From contig JAGAMC010000049.1 in assembly GCA_017624915.1 (NCBI GenBank), forward strand, positions 85,815 to 149,814: a stretch of 64,000 nucleotides of DNA. Reading direction: 5' to 3'. Position numbers and translations under genes: made by a program. The notes below the pieces were generated by a model, which was given only the letters and a program-made list of their open reading frames with translations, made no database searches and had not been told where the DNA came from. The DNA comes from Oscillospiraceae bacterium. Lineage in GTDB: Bacteria > Bacillota > Clostridia > Oscillospirales > Oscillospiraceae. This document shows, in pieces, positions 47,012 to 53,550 of the stretch; the stretch's first letter is position 1; each line of letters begins with the position of its first letter.

Positions 47012-47100
47012 CCAGCGAGTGTTGCCGTGTACTTTTGTGTTCGTGTGAATGTGACTAAAATTTTCGTGCAAAAATACATTTAAATCATAAACACATTCTA

Positions 47101-47129
47101 TTGTATTTTACAATTGACAATGATACAAT
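47101..47129 (+). promoter_or_regulatory. Sigma-A promoter for the aldolase gene
   Basis: TTGTAT at 47101-47106 and TACAAT at 47124-47129, spacer 17 bp. A TTGACA at 47114 is too close to that -10 to be its -35. The upstream 90 bp are AT-rich and hold no gene. Confidence 0.65.
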
Positions 47130-47164
47130 GAAGTCCAGCAAAAAATACAAAGGAGTTGTTCTAT

Positions 47165-48133
47165 ATGCCACTGGTTACCACTAAGGAAATGTTCAAGAAG
47201 GCCTATGACGGCGGCTACGCCATCGGCGCTTTCAACGTAAACAACATGGAGATCGTTCAGGGTATCACCGAGGCCGCCCGCGAGGTCAACGCCCCTCTGA
47301 TCCTTCAGGTCTCCAAGGGCGCCCGCGCCTACGCCAATCCCACCTATCTGACCAAGCTGGTGGAGGCTGCTGTGATCGAGTGCCCCAACATTCCCATTGC
47401 TCTGCACCTGGACCACGGCGACAGCTTTGAAACCTGCAAGTCCTGTATCGACGGCGGCTTTACCTCCGTCATGATCGACGCCTCCTCCAAGCCTTTCGAG
47501 GAGAACATCGAGATCACCAAGAAGGTCGTTGAGTACGCCCACGCCCACGGCGTGGTGGTGGAGGCTGAGCTTGGCTCTCTGGCCGGCGTCGAGGACGATG
47601 TCAATGTCTCCGCCGAGGATTCCTCCTACACCCGTCCCGAAGAGGTCGAGGAGTTCGTGGCCAAGACCGGCTGTGACTCTCTGGCCATCGCCATCGGCAC
47701 CAGCCACGGCGCTTACAAGTTTAAGCCCGAGCAGTGCACCCGCAACGAGAAGGGCATCCTGGTTCCTCCTCCTCTGCGCTTTGACATTCTGGAAGAGGTC
47801 TCCAAGCGCCTGCCCGGCTTCCCCATCGTTCTGCACGGCTCTTCTTCCGTCCCCCAGAACTACGTGAAGATGGTCAACGAGAACGGCGGCAACATGCCCG
47901 ATGCTGTTGGTGTGCCCGAGGAGCAGCTGCGTCAGGCTGCCAAGCTGGCTGTGTGCAAGATCAACATCGACTCCGACCTGCGTCTGGCCATGACCGGTAC
48001 CGTGCGTCAGTTCTTCAACGAGCATCCCGAGAAGTTTGATCCTCGCGAGTACCTGAAGCCCGCCCGTGCCAACATCAAGGAGCTGGTCAAGGACAAGCTG
48101 ATCAACGTCCTGGGCTGCGACGGCAAGGCCTGA
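47165..48133 (+). CDS. fba: Class II fructose-bisphosphate aldolase
   Basis: 322 residues. Zinc and catalytic motifs: ALHLDHGDSFETC, SVMIDASSKPFEENI, EAELGSLAGVEDDV, AIGTSHGAYKF and VLHGSSSVPQ. It cleaves fructose 1,6-bisphosphate in glycolysis. Codons are strongly biased (AAG, CTG, GCC), as expected for a highly expressed enzyme. The ATG at 47165 follows AAAGGAG. Confidence 0.95.
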   Translation: MPLVTTKEMFKKAYDGGYAIGAFNVNNMEIVQGITEAAREVNAPLILQVSKGARAYANPTYLTKLVEAAVIECPNIPIALHLDHGDSFETCKSCIDGGFTSVMIDASSKPFEENIEITKKVVEYAHAHGVVVEAELGSLAGVEDDVNVSAEDSSYTRPEEVEEFVAKTGCDSLAIAIGTSHGAYKFKPEQCTRNEKGILVPPPLRFDILEEVSKRLPGFPIVLHGSSSVPQNYVKMVNENGGNMPDAVGVPEEQLRQAAKLAVCKINIDSDLRLAMTGTVRQFFNEHPEKFDPREYLKPARANIKELVKDKLINVLGCDGKA

Positions 48134-48150
48134 TTTTCCCCACGTTTCCG

Positions 48151-48185
48151 AAAAGGAGCATCGTTTGATGCTCCTTTTCTTTTTG
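48151..48185 (+). terminator. Intrinsic terminator after fba
   Basis: AAAAGGAGCATC (48151-48162), loop GTTT, GATGCTCCTTTT (48167-48178), then CTTTTT. Confidence 0.93.
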
Positions 48186-48214
48186 CTCAGACGGGCAGGG
48201 AAGAAGCACATATC

Positions 48215-48243
48215 TTGACAACTGTGCCGAATTATGATATTTT
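48215..48243 (+). promoter_or_regulatory. Candidate promoter for nhaC
   Basis: TTGACA at 48215-48220 and TATTTT at 48238-48243 with a 17-bp spacer, 65 bp before the nhaC start. Confidence 0.5.
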
Positions 48244-48259
48244 TAGTTCTCGAATGACT

Positions 48260-48278
48260 GCCCAACAGGGCTTTTTTT
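48260..48278 (+). other. Short hairpin with T-run in the nhaC leader
   Basis: GCCC, loop AACA, GGGC (48260-48271) directly followed by TTTTTTT (48272-48278). The stem is only 4 bp, but the architecture is that of a weak terminator inside the leader, between promoter and start codon. Confidence 0.4.
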
Positions 48279-48307
48279 ATGTCTGCGGTCAAAAGGAGAG
48301 CAAGAAT

Positions 48308-49621
48308 ATGAACGAAAAGAAAAAACTTAGTGCATTACTGCCCATCGGCGTGTTCCTGTTGGTGTATCTGGGCTTCGGCATCCTGTTTGAATATGTGCTG
48401 AAAACCGATGACGGTTTTTACGGCGTGCAGGCCATTGTCGTGTTCCTGCTGGCTCTGCTGGTGGCCGTGGTTCAGGACCGGGAGCATACCTTTGACCAGA
48501 AGGTGTCCATCATGGCAAAAGGTGTTGCCGATGACAACATCATCATGATGTGTCTGATCTTTCTGGTGGCCGGCGCCTTTTCCGGCGCTATCTCCGCTGC
48601 CGGCGGCGCGGAAAGCACCGTCAACCTGTTTCTGACCTTCCTGCCCAGCAAAATCGCTGTGGGCGGTCTGTTCCTCATCGCCTGTTTTATCTCCCTGTCT
48701 ATGGGATCTTCCTGCGCTACCATCGCCGCACTGGCTTCCTTTGCCGTGGGCATCAGCCAGGCTACGGGCTTTTCCATCGCCCTTTGCCTTGGCGCCGTAG
48801 TGGGCGGTGCCATGTTCGGCGATAACCTGTCCGTCATCTCTGACACCACCATTGCTGCCGTTCGCACCCAGGGCTGTGAGATGCGGGATAAGTTCCGCAT
48901 GAACTTCTGGATCGTGCTGCCTGCCGCGGTGCTGACCCTGGTTATCCTTATCGTAGTCACTCCCGCCGCAGGAACCGATCTGGTCATCGGTGAGTACAAT
49001 TTCTTTAAGGTGATCCCTTATCTGGTGGTCCTCATTGGCGCACTGCTGGGCATCAACGTGTTCCTGATCCTCATCATCGGCACTGTTCTGGCTCTCGGCG
49101 TGGGCGTTTGGACGGGTGCTTTCCTCTGGACACAGACCTTCAGCGTGCTCTTTGACGGCATTTCCGCAATGTATGACATCACCGTGATTTCCATTGTAGT
49201 GGCCTGTTTGGGCGCGCTCGTAAAGGACGCCGGCGGTATCAACGCCCTGATCGAGTTTATCCGCAGCCGCATTCACACCAAGCGCGGAGCACAGCTTGGC
49301 ATCAGTGCGCTGGTCATGGGCGTGGACATCGCCACCGCAAATAACACCATCGCCATCGTAATGAGCGGCCCCATCGCCAGGGAGATCAGTCAGGAATATG
49401 ATATCGATCCCCGCCGCTCTGCTTCACTGCTGGACATCTTTGCCTCGGTCATGCAGGGCATCCTGCCTTACGGCGCGCAGCTTCTTTATGCTGTGGGCGG
49501 CGCTGCCGCTGCCGGCTATGCCATCAGCTCTGTGGCAATCATCCCTTATCTGTATTACCCGTTCCTTATGGCATTGAGCGCACTGGCCTTTATCCTGTTT
49601 ACAGGCAGCAAGAAAAAGTAA
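48308..49621 (+). CDS. NhaC-family Na+/H+ antiporter
   Basis: 437 residues, about eleven membrane helices. MGSSCATIAALASFAVGIS and GGAMFGDNLSVISDTTIAAVRTQGCEM are the NhaC/YfkN-type signatures (conserved Gly/Ser and Asp residues within the membrane). It likely exchanges sodium, or a larger organic cation, for protons. The ATG at 48308 follows AAAAGGAGAG; the upstream in-frame extension to 48215 runs through the leader and is not expected to be translated. Confidence 0.9.
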   Translation: MNEKKKLSALLPIGVFLLVYLGFGILFEYVLKTDDGFYGVQAIVVFLLALLVAVVQDREHTFDQKVSIMAKGVADDNIIMMCLIFLVAGAFSGAISAAGGAESTVNLFLTFLPSKIAVGGLFLIACFISLSMGSSCATIAALASFAVGISQATGFSIALCLGAVVGGAMFGDNLSVISDTTIAAVRTQGCEMRDKFRMNFWIVLPAAVLTLVILIVVTPAAGTDLVIGEYNFFKVIPYLVVLIGALLGINVFLILIIGTVLALGVGVWTGAFLWTQTFSVLFDGISAMYDITVISIVVACLGALVKDAGGINALIEFIRSRIHTKRGAQLGISALVMGVDIATANNTIAIVMSGPIAREISQEYDIDPRRSASLLDIFASVMQGILPYGAQLLYAVGGAAAAGYAISSVAIIPYLYYPFLMALSALAFILFTGSKKK

Positions 49622-49626
49622 TATTT

Positions 49627-49662
49627 AATCGGCGTGCAGGACATTCCGCACGCCGATTTTAT
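49627..49662 (+). terminator. Intrinsic terminator after nhaC
   Basis: AATCGGCGTGC (49627-49637) pairs with GCACGCCGATT (49648-49658), followed by TTATT. Confidence 0.85.
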
Positions 49663-49702
49663 TGTGGGCATAGGATAGGGGAGAGAAGAGGGGAGGGAAC
49701 CT

Positions 49703-50206
49703 ATGCCCGATATCATTCCTTACGACCGACGGGCCGCCATCCGATACGCACACCGCTGGGCATTCGGCCGCAATCCGCGCTACTATGATTACGAAGATCT
49801 GGGTGGAGACTGCACCAATTTTGCATCTCAATGCCTGTATGCCGGCACCGGCGTTATGAATTTTACGCCCACATTTGGCTGGTATTATATCAACGCAAAT
49901 AACAAAGCGCCCGCATGGACAGGCGTTGAGTATTTCTACAACTTTATGACCCGCACCCAACAGACACCGGGGCCCTTTGGCGTGCTTGCAAACATGAGCA
50001 TGCTTCTTCCGGGTGACTTTGTCCAGCTGCGGCTTGATAAAAATGTCTTTTCACATACACCTATTATCGTTGATATTGCAGGTCCGCCAACACTGGACAA
50101 CATCCTCATCGCCGCCCATTCCTTTGATTCTGATTACAGGCCTTTGAGCACATATGACTTTCAGGAACTGCGGTTCATCCACATCGTGGCTGCGTACCGC
50201 CAATAG
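49703..50206 (+). CDS. Amidase-domain protein (amidase_6-like)
   Basis: 167 residues. The sequence YDRRAAIRYAHRWAFGRNPRY and GGDCTNFASQCLYAG match the cysteine-containing putative amidase domain found in clostridial wall and spore enzymes; the Cys of DCTNF and a downstream His (FSHTPI) could form the active site. No signal peptide or anchor is seen, so it may work inside the cell or mother cell. GAGGGGAGGG precedes the ATG. This is the last clearly host gene before the mobile region. Confidence 0.85.
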   Translation: MPDIIPYDRRAAIRYAHRWAFGRNPRYYDYEDLGGDCTNFASQCLYAGTGVMNFTPTFGWYYINANNKAPAWTGVEYFYNFMTRTQQTPGPFGVLANMSMLLPGDFVQLRLDKNVFSHTPIIVDIAGPPTLDNILIAAHSFDSDYRPLSTYDFQELRFIHIVAAYRQ

Positions 50207-50212
50207 CGCCAC

Positions 50213-50250
50213 AAAAAACGCGTTCTGCACACTTACAGAACGCGTTTTTC
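50213..50250. terminator. Bidirectional terminator between the amidase gene and xer
   Basis: AAAAAACGCGTTCTG (50213-50227), loop CACACTTA, CAGAACGCGTTTTT (50236-50249). It serves both convergent genes; the xer stop codon lies directly beside it. Confidence 0.9.
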
Positions 50251-50251
50251 A

Positions 50252-51289
50252 TCACTTTTCATCCGAGTTATCCTTGGTTTCACCGTTTTTCCCCGTTTTT
50301 TTGATCTTTCCAAGGGGATTCGCCCGGGCTGCAGCACGCAGATCTTCATTGTCAACGTGGGTATATATCTGGGTGGTATTGAGATTGTCGTGACCCAAAA
50401 CCTCCTGCAGCGTACGCACATCCACACCATTTTGAAGCATTAAGGTAGCAGCGGTGTGACGCAGCTTGTGGGAGGAGTACTGGGTGCTGTCCAGGCCTGC
50501 TGCGGACAGATGCTTTTTAACCAGTTTATGCACCGCGGCAGTGGTGATCCGCCTATGGTTCTGGCGGGTAACAAACAGGGCATTTTTGTCTATCACACCC
50601 ATGGTTTCACGCTCAGCAAGCCAGTCGTCAAGAGCCTGTCTGCAGGCATCATTGAGAAAGAGCATACGCTCTTTATTGCCCTTACCAAGCACACGCAGCT
50701 GGGCGTCACGTACATCGGTAATATTCAGCCCCACAAGCTCGGAAATGCGCAAACCGCAGTTCAAAAACAGAGTTAGCATACAGTAATCGCGGGTCTGATT
50801 TTTTCCGTCAACGCCGGAGAGCAAATTTACACTTTCTTCCAGTGTCAGATATTTGGGCAGGGACTTGCGCAGGCGGGGAGCGTCCAGATCCTGCATGGGG
50901 TTTTCGGTAATCAATTTTGCCTTGTTGGTCAGATATTTATAGAACGAGCGGATAGCAGCGACTTTTCGGGCGCGGGCCGCCGGCGAAAGGCCGTATTCGG
51001 GACTTGAACTGTTGCGGTGGGTCACACGGTCGCGGCTGAGGTAATTCATGTAGGAATAGACGTCACTGAGGGTAATGGAGCGCACCAGCTCAATATCAAC
51101 GTCATCAATGGAAATTTCATCAAAGGGAGTGCTGTAAGGAATTTTTCCTTTTTCAAGCTTGATATAGCGAAAGAAGTTGCGCAGATCCAAATAATATTCG
51201 TCCACAGTTTTGCGGGAGTGACCCTGAACCGTTTCATGGTAAGTGAGAAATTCCCGCAGGATGGGCGGCGCTTCAGTCCGAAAGTTCAT
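50252..51289 (-). CDS. Xer-like tyrosine recombinase
   Basis: 345 residues from the ATG at 51289. An N-terminal core-binding domain (LREFLTYHETVQGHSRKTVDEYYLDLRNF) precedes the catalytic domain with Arg in NCGLRISELVGLN, Lys in GKGNKERML, HKLRHTAATLM (HxxR) and LGHDNLNTTQIYTHV (His and nucleophilic Tyr), so all catalytic residues are present. It resembles XerC/XerD rather than a phage integrase, and a dif-like palindrome lies 73 bp upstream. The open frame extends to 51358, where a purine-rich GGAGGGGGG could serve a TTG at 51337; the true start is uncertain. It is probably a host gene next to which elements insert. Confidence 0.88.
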   Translation of the reverse strand: MNFRTEAPPILREFLTYHETVQGHSRKTVDEYYLDLRNFFRYIKLEKGKIPYSTPFDEISIDDVDIELVRSITLSDVYSYMNYLSRDRVTHRNSSSPEYGLSPAARARKVAAIRSFYKYLTNKAKLITENPMQDLDAPRLRKSLPKYLTLEESVNLLSGVDGKNQTRDYCMLTLFLNCGLRISELVGLNITDVRDAQLRVLGKGNKERMLFLNDACRQALDDWLAERETMGVIDKNALFVTRQNHRRITTAAVHKLVKKHLSAAGLDSTQYSSHKLRHTAATLMLQNGVDVRTLQEVLGHDNLNTTQIYTHVDNEDLRAAARANPLGKIKKTGKNGETKDNSDEK

Positions 51290-51361
51290 ATAGATCCAGA
51301 AAAGACCGTATAGGCCGGAACGGGGTTTTGGGGTCAAAATCCTGTTTCCCCCCTCCATTCA

Positions 51362-51389
51362 GGTCAACAAAATTTTTATTTTGTTGACC
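51362..51389. repeat. 28-bp dif-like site, left attachment site of element A
   Basis: A perfect inverted repeat: left arm GGTCAACAAAA (51362-51372), 6-bp spacer TTTTTA (51373-51378), right arm TTTTGTTGACC (51379-51389). The 11-6-11 layout is that of XerC/XerD dif sites. The spacer plus right arm (17 bp) recur at 62052-62068, bracketing the phage element. The intact palindrome is what excision of element A would restore. Confidence 0.8.
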
Positions 51390-51398
51390 GAATACAGT

Positions 51399-52163
51399 CT
51401 ATCCCTGTTCCTCCTCTCCATCAGATTCAGCGTTGACAGACGTCCAAAGTTTGAAGTCCTTTTTAGGCAGCTCCGGAGCATCATAACTGTCAAACAGCTT
51501 CCAAAGGCGCGGCATCCAGACCCACTGTGTATTGAGTACCGGAGTACCAAATGCATAAAGATCGCAGACTTTATGTGTCTGATCATCGATACCAATTCTC
51601 CGCCTGATCAGACGAATTACGATAAAGCCAGGGATCAAACTTTTCCGAACTAAGTAGTAATTCTGGGCTAAGCGCCGGAGCGTAATATCCATATCTTCAT
51701 AGCTCTGGCTGAACACATCGATGCTTGTTCCATAATGACGATGAAGTTTGAAAAACTTAATAGTTTCAAAGGGTAGAGACTTATAATTACGAGAATTATA
51801 ATCAATACCTGCTTCATCGATGATGATTTTAGCATCCTCTATCAAATAATAACCCAGATCATTGCGAGCGTCAAGTTTATAGGTGCCAAGGATAGGTACA
51901 TTACTGTAAACCGGCACCGGTGCCTGGGTCTTCCCTGCTGCCCAGCTCAGAGGCCGACAGCTCGGCCAGCGCTCAGACAGACGGCGCAGCAATGACTTAT
52001 GATTTGCACGCGCAGTAAGCCATGCTGCATAGGTGGTTTTACCGGATCCGGGCACACCAAAATACACGTTCACGACATGGCGATTTTTCCATTTACGGGT
52101 AAAGCTATAATTATGATAAGCGAACAACAGGACTAAGGTCAACAAAACATAGATAAAAATCAT
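51399..52163 (-). CDS. Zot/pI-type phage assembly ATPase
   Basis: 254 residues from the ATG at 52163, which follows AAGGTGAT; an in-frame GTG four codons earlier overlaps that site. An N-terminal membrane helix (IFIYVLLTLVLLFAY) precedes a P-loop domain with Walker A GVPGSGKTT (36-44) and Walker B AKIIIDEAG (111-119), then RHYGTSIDVFSQ. Zot/pI proteins drive extrusion of filamentous phage at the inner membrane. In coliphages the helix is C-terminal; here it is N-terminal, as in other Gram-positive-type relatives. It is the last gene of the late array. Confidence 0.88.
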   Translation of the reverse strand: MIFIYVLLTLVLLFAYHNYSFTRKWKNRHVVNVYFGVPGSGKTTYAAWLTARANHKSLLRRLSERWPSCRPLSWAAGKTQAPVPVYSNVPILGTYKLDARNDLGYYLIEDAKIIIDEAGIDYNSRNYKSLPFETIKFFKLHRHYGTSIDVFSQSYEDMDITLRRLAQNYYLVRKSLIPGFIVIRLIRRRIGIDDQTHKVCDLYAFGTPVLNTQWVWMPRLWKLFDSYDAPELPKKDFKLWTSVNAESDGEEEQG

Positions 52164-52189
52164 ACCGAAAATCACCTTTCTATGACAGG

Positions 52190-52215
52190 AAGAGGAGCTC
52201 CGGAGAGCTCCTCTT
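52190..52215 (-). other. Strong stem-loop between the coat genes and zot
   Basis: AAGAGGAGCTC (52190-52200), loop CGGA, GAGCTCCTCTT (52205-52215): an 11-bp perfect stem with no T-tract on either side. It follows the last coat-protein gene directly. It could protect the coat mRNA 3' end and reduce transcription into zot, as the terminator after gene VIII does in Ff phages. Confidence 0.6.
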
Positions 52216-52226
52216 CCCTACCGCGA

Positions 52227-52400
52227 TTAACCGCGAGTATGCAGCAGACGAGAGAACATGCCCACGCCCAGACCACACAGAGGAACGGCAACGCAGAACA
52301 GCAGCAGGACGGGAGTGCCGGTCACGGTGGCGCCAACCTCACTGACCCAGCCAATAGCCTGGGTAAACACGGAGCCAACAGCAGTCAGAAGTTCAGTCAT
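52227..52400 (-). CDS. pVIII-like major coat protein candidate (copy 1)
   Basis: 57 residues, below the size most gene finders report. A short polar N-terminus, then TAVGSVFTQAIGWVSEVGATVTG, then one hydrophobic span LLLFCVAVPLCGLGVGMF and a basic tail (SRLLHTRG). This polar-hydrophobic-basic order is that of filamentous-phage coat proteins. The C-terminal half is nearly identical to that of the 64-residue protein encoded just upstream, so the genes are a tandem duplication. GAAAGGATG precedes the ATG. Confidence 0.7.
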   Translation of the reverse strand: MTELLTAVGSVFTQAIGWVSEVGATVTGTPVLLLFCVAVPLCGLGVGMFSRLLHTRG

Positions 52401-52448
52401 GATAAATACATCCTTTCATTAGTTTACATTAGGTGGATAGGTACAGGA

Positions 52449-52643
52449 TCAGCCCCGGGTGCGCAGCAGGCGAGCAAACATGCCAACACCCAGGCCGCAC
52501 AGAGGAACGGCAACGCAGAACAGCAGAAGCATGGGGTTGTCAGCTTTACCCTCAGTAAAGCCGGCAATCTCAGCACCGACAGTTCCGACCCAGCCGATCG
52601 CCGCGGTGAAAACCTCACCGACAGAAGCAAGCAGCGCAGCCAT
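52449..52643 (-). CDS. pVIII-like major coat protein candidate (copy 2)
   Basis: 64 residues: ALLASVGEVFTAAIGWVGTVGAE, a short linker (GFTEGKADN), the hydrophobic span LLLFCVAVPLCGLGVGMF and basic end ARLLRTRG. Paralogue of the 57-residue protein, with a 7-residue longer middle. GGGAGGTATACCTA supplies the ribosome-binding site, and the start overlaps the stop of the previous gene. Having two coat paralogues suggests one major and one minor, or interchangeable, coat protein. Confidence 0.72.
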   Translation of the reverse strand: MAALLASVGEVFTAAIGWVGTVGAEIAGFTEGKADNPMLLLFCVAVPLCGLGVGMFARLLRTRG

Positions 52644-52783
52644 TAGGTATACCTCCCTTCAATAAGGATTTTGATAAACTTTGCTATAAAGCAAAAGCAG
52701 ATCAAGCCGAACAGATAGAAAATCGGAGGTGTCATGAGGAAGTCAGCAACGGCCTCCAACATGGCGGTGCAGAAAGTAATCAT
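52643..52783 (-). CDS. Small phage membrane protein (46 residues)
   Basis: Starts MITFCTAMLEAVADF and has one hydrophobic helix (PPIFYLFGLICFCFIAKFI) with a basic, polar end. Its stop overlaps the ATG of coat copy 2, and its own start lies one base after the stop of the 70-residue gene upstream, so it is a member of the tightly packed late array. No family recognised; a minor coat protein is plausible. Confidence 0.6.
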   Translation of the reverse strand: MITFCTAMLEAVADFLMTPPIFYLFGLICFCFIAKFIKILIEGRYT

Positions 52784-52784
52784 C

Positions 52785-52997
52785 TCATCCACGGATCAAC
52801 ACCCCCACAATACGGAAAAACGAATACAGGACAATACCGAACAGGAACACTCCGGCCACCCAGGGCCAGTCCACGCCGGCAACACCGGAAGCCACAGTTT
52901 CAACGAGCTGGACAGATCCATCTGCAGCGGAAGAAACAGGGACGGTGGTCAATACAGGAGTATAAACGCCAAAGATAGTTTCAACGAGAGTTTTCAT
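52785..52997 (-). CDS. Small phage membrane protein (70 residues)
   Basis: The first half is polar (SSAADGSVQLVETVASGV) and the second half a single hydrophobic helix (WVAGVFLFGIVLYSFFRIVGVLI) with a final Arg-Gly. Such a periplasm-outside, helix-inside layout again fits a filamentous coat-type protein. Overlaps the preceding gene (stop and start share bases). Confidence 0.65.
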   Translation of the reverse strand: MKTLVETIFGVYTPVLTTVPVSSAADGSVQLVETVASGVAGVDWPWVAGVFLFGIVLYSFFRIVGVLIRG

Positions 52998-53224
52998 TTA
53001 TCGCCTCTCCCCTTCCCTTTTCTTTTAAAATCAGATACAACAGCCAGAACAGCTCCATAGGGGCTGACACCCAGCATCATACAGACGAAGCGCAGACCGA
53101 GCGTGGCCAGAAACAGGCCAACGAACAGAGCCGCAAAGCTGAATCCCATACCGGGCACTTCCACTTCCGTAAAGAAGTCCCAGGACGCGCCCAGGAACCA
53201 TTCGATAGCTTCTATCACTTGCAT
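52994..53224 (-). CDS. Small phage membrane protein (76 residues)
   Basis: A polar N-terminus (IEAIEWFLGASWDFFTEVEVPG) is followed by a membrane span (FSFAALFVGLFLATLGLRFVCMML) and a strongly basic tail (DFKRKGKGRGDK). The basic tail could contact ssDNA, as in coat proteins. GGAGGTATCCGC precedes the ATG. Overlaps the next gene by 4 bp. No family recognised. Confidence 0.65.
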   Translation of the reverse strand: MQVIEAIEWFLGASWDFFTEVEVPGMGFSFAALFVGLFLATLGLRFVCMMLGVSPYGAVLAVVSDFKRKGKGRGDK

Positions 53225-53236
53225 GCGGATACCTCC

Positions 53237-53380
53237 TTACAAGAACGGAATGAGGTCCAGGATAAAGGCGATCAGACGCAGAGCAGCTACCAGAAAGAAC
53301 AGAGTAATGACACCGGAACAGATAATATACAACGGAAATGGGAGCCAACCAACCAGAACCTTAAAGAAAGTCTGAATCAT
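53237..53380 (-). CDS. Small phage membrane protein (47 residues)
   Basis: Two closely spaced hydrophobic stretches (VLVGWLPFPLYIICSGVITLFFLV and LRLIAFILDLIPFL). It begins 5 bp after the previous stop, behind GGGAGGTGACCTGA, in the late array between the 54- and 76-residue genes. No family recognised. Confidence 0.55.
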   Translation of the reverse strand: MIQTFFKVLVGWLPFPLYIICSGVITLFFLVAALRLIAFILDLIPFL

Positions 53381-53385
53381 TCAGG

Positions 53386-53550
53386 TCACCTCCCTAACCC
53401 ACGGACGATACAGAGAAGCGCCGTGCCACCAAAAGCCGCATAGATCAACAGGTGAATGGCCAGAGGAAGAGCCTCAAAGACCTGCTGCAGGAAAAAATAT
53501 ACCTGCATCACATCAAACATTAAGGTATCAAAGAGTGATGTTATTCCCAT
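53386..53550 (-). CDS. Small phage membrane protein (54 residues)
   Basis: Starts MGITSLFDTLMFDVMQ, followed by a hydrophobic helix (LPLAIHLLIYAAFGGTALLCIV) and a basic end (RGLGR). Its ATG lies inside the last codons of the adhesin gene, with GGAGGTGCGG as ribosome-binding site there, so translation is coupled to the adhesin. No family recognised. Confidence 0.6.
   Translation of the reverse strand: MGITSLFDTLMFDVMQVYFFLQQVFEALPLAIHLLIYAAFGGTALLCIVRGLGR

Noticed and set aside
48215-48307. N-terminal extension of the nhaC frame by 31 codons
   Set aside because: The extension covers the promoter and leader hairpin, is not membrane-protein-like, and the ATG at 48308 has a good ribosome-binding site.
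50456-50776. Plus-strand frames inside the xer gene
   Set aside because: The minus-strand frame contains all catalytic tyrosine-recombinase residues; these are shadows.
51362-51389. The 28-bp palindrome as a transcription terminator or operator of xer
   Set aside because: A terminator would need a GC-rich stem; this stem is AT-rich apart from its ends. Repetition of half the site 10.7 kb away and the 11-6-11 layout favour a recombination site, though an operator role cannot be fully excluded.
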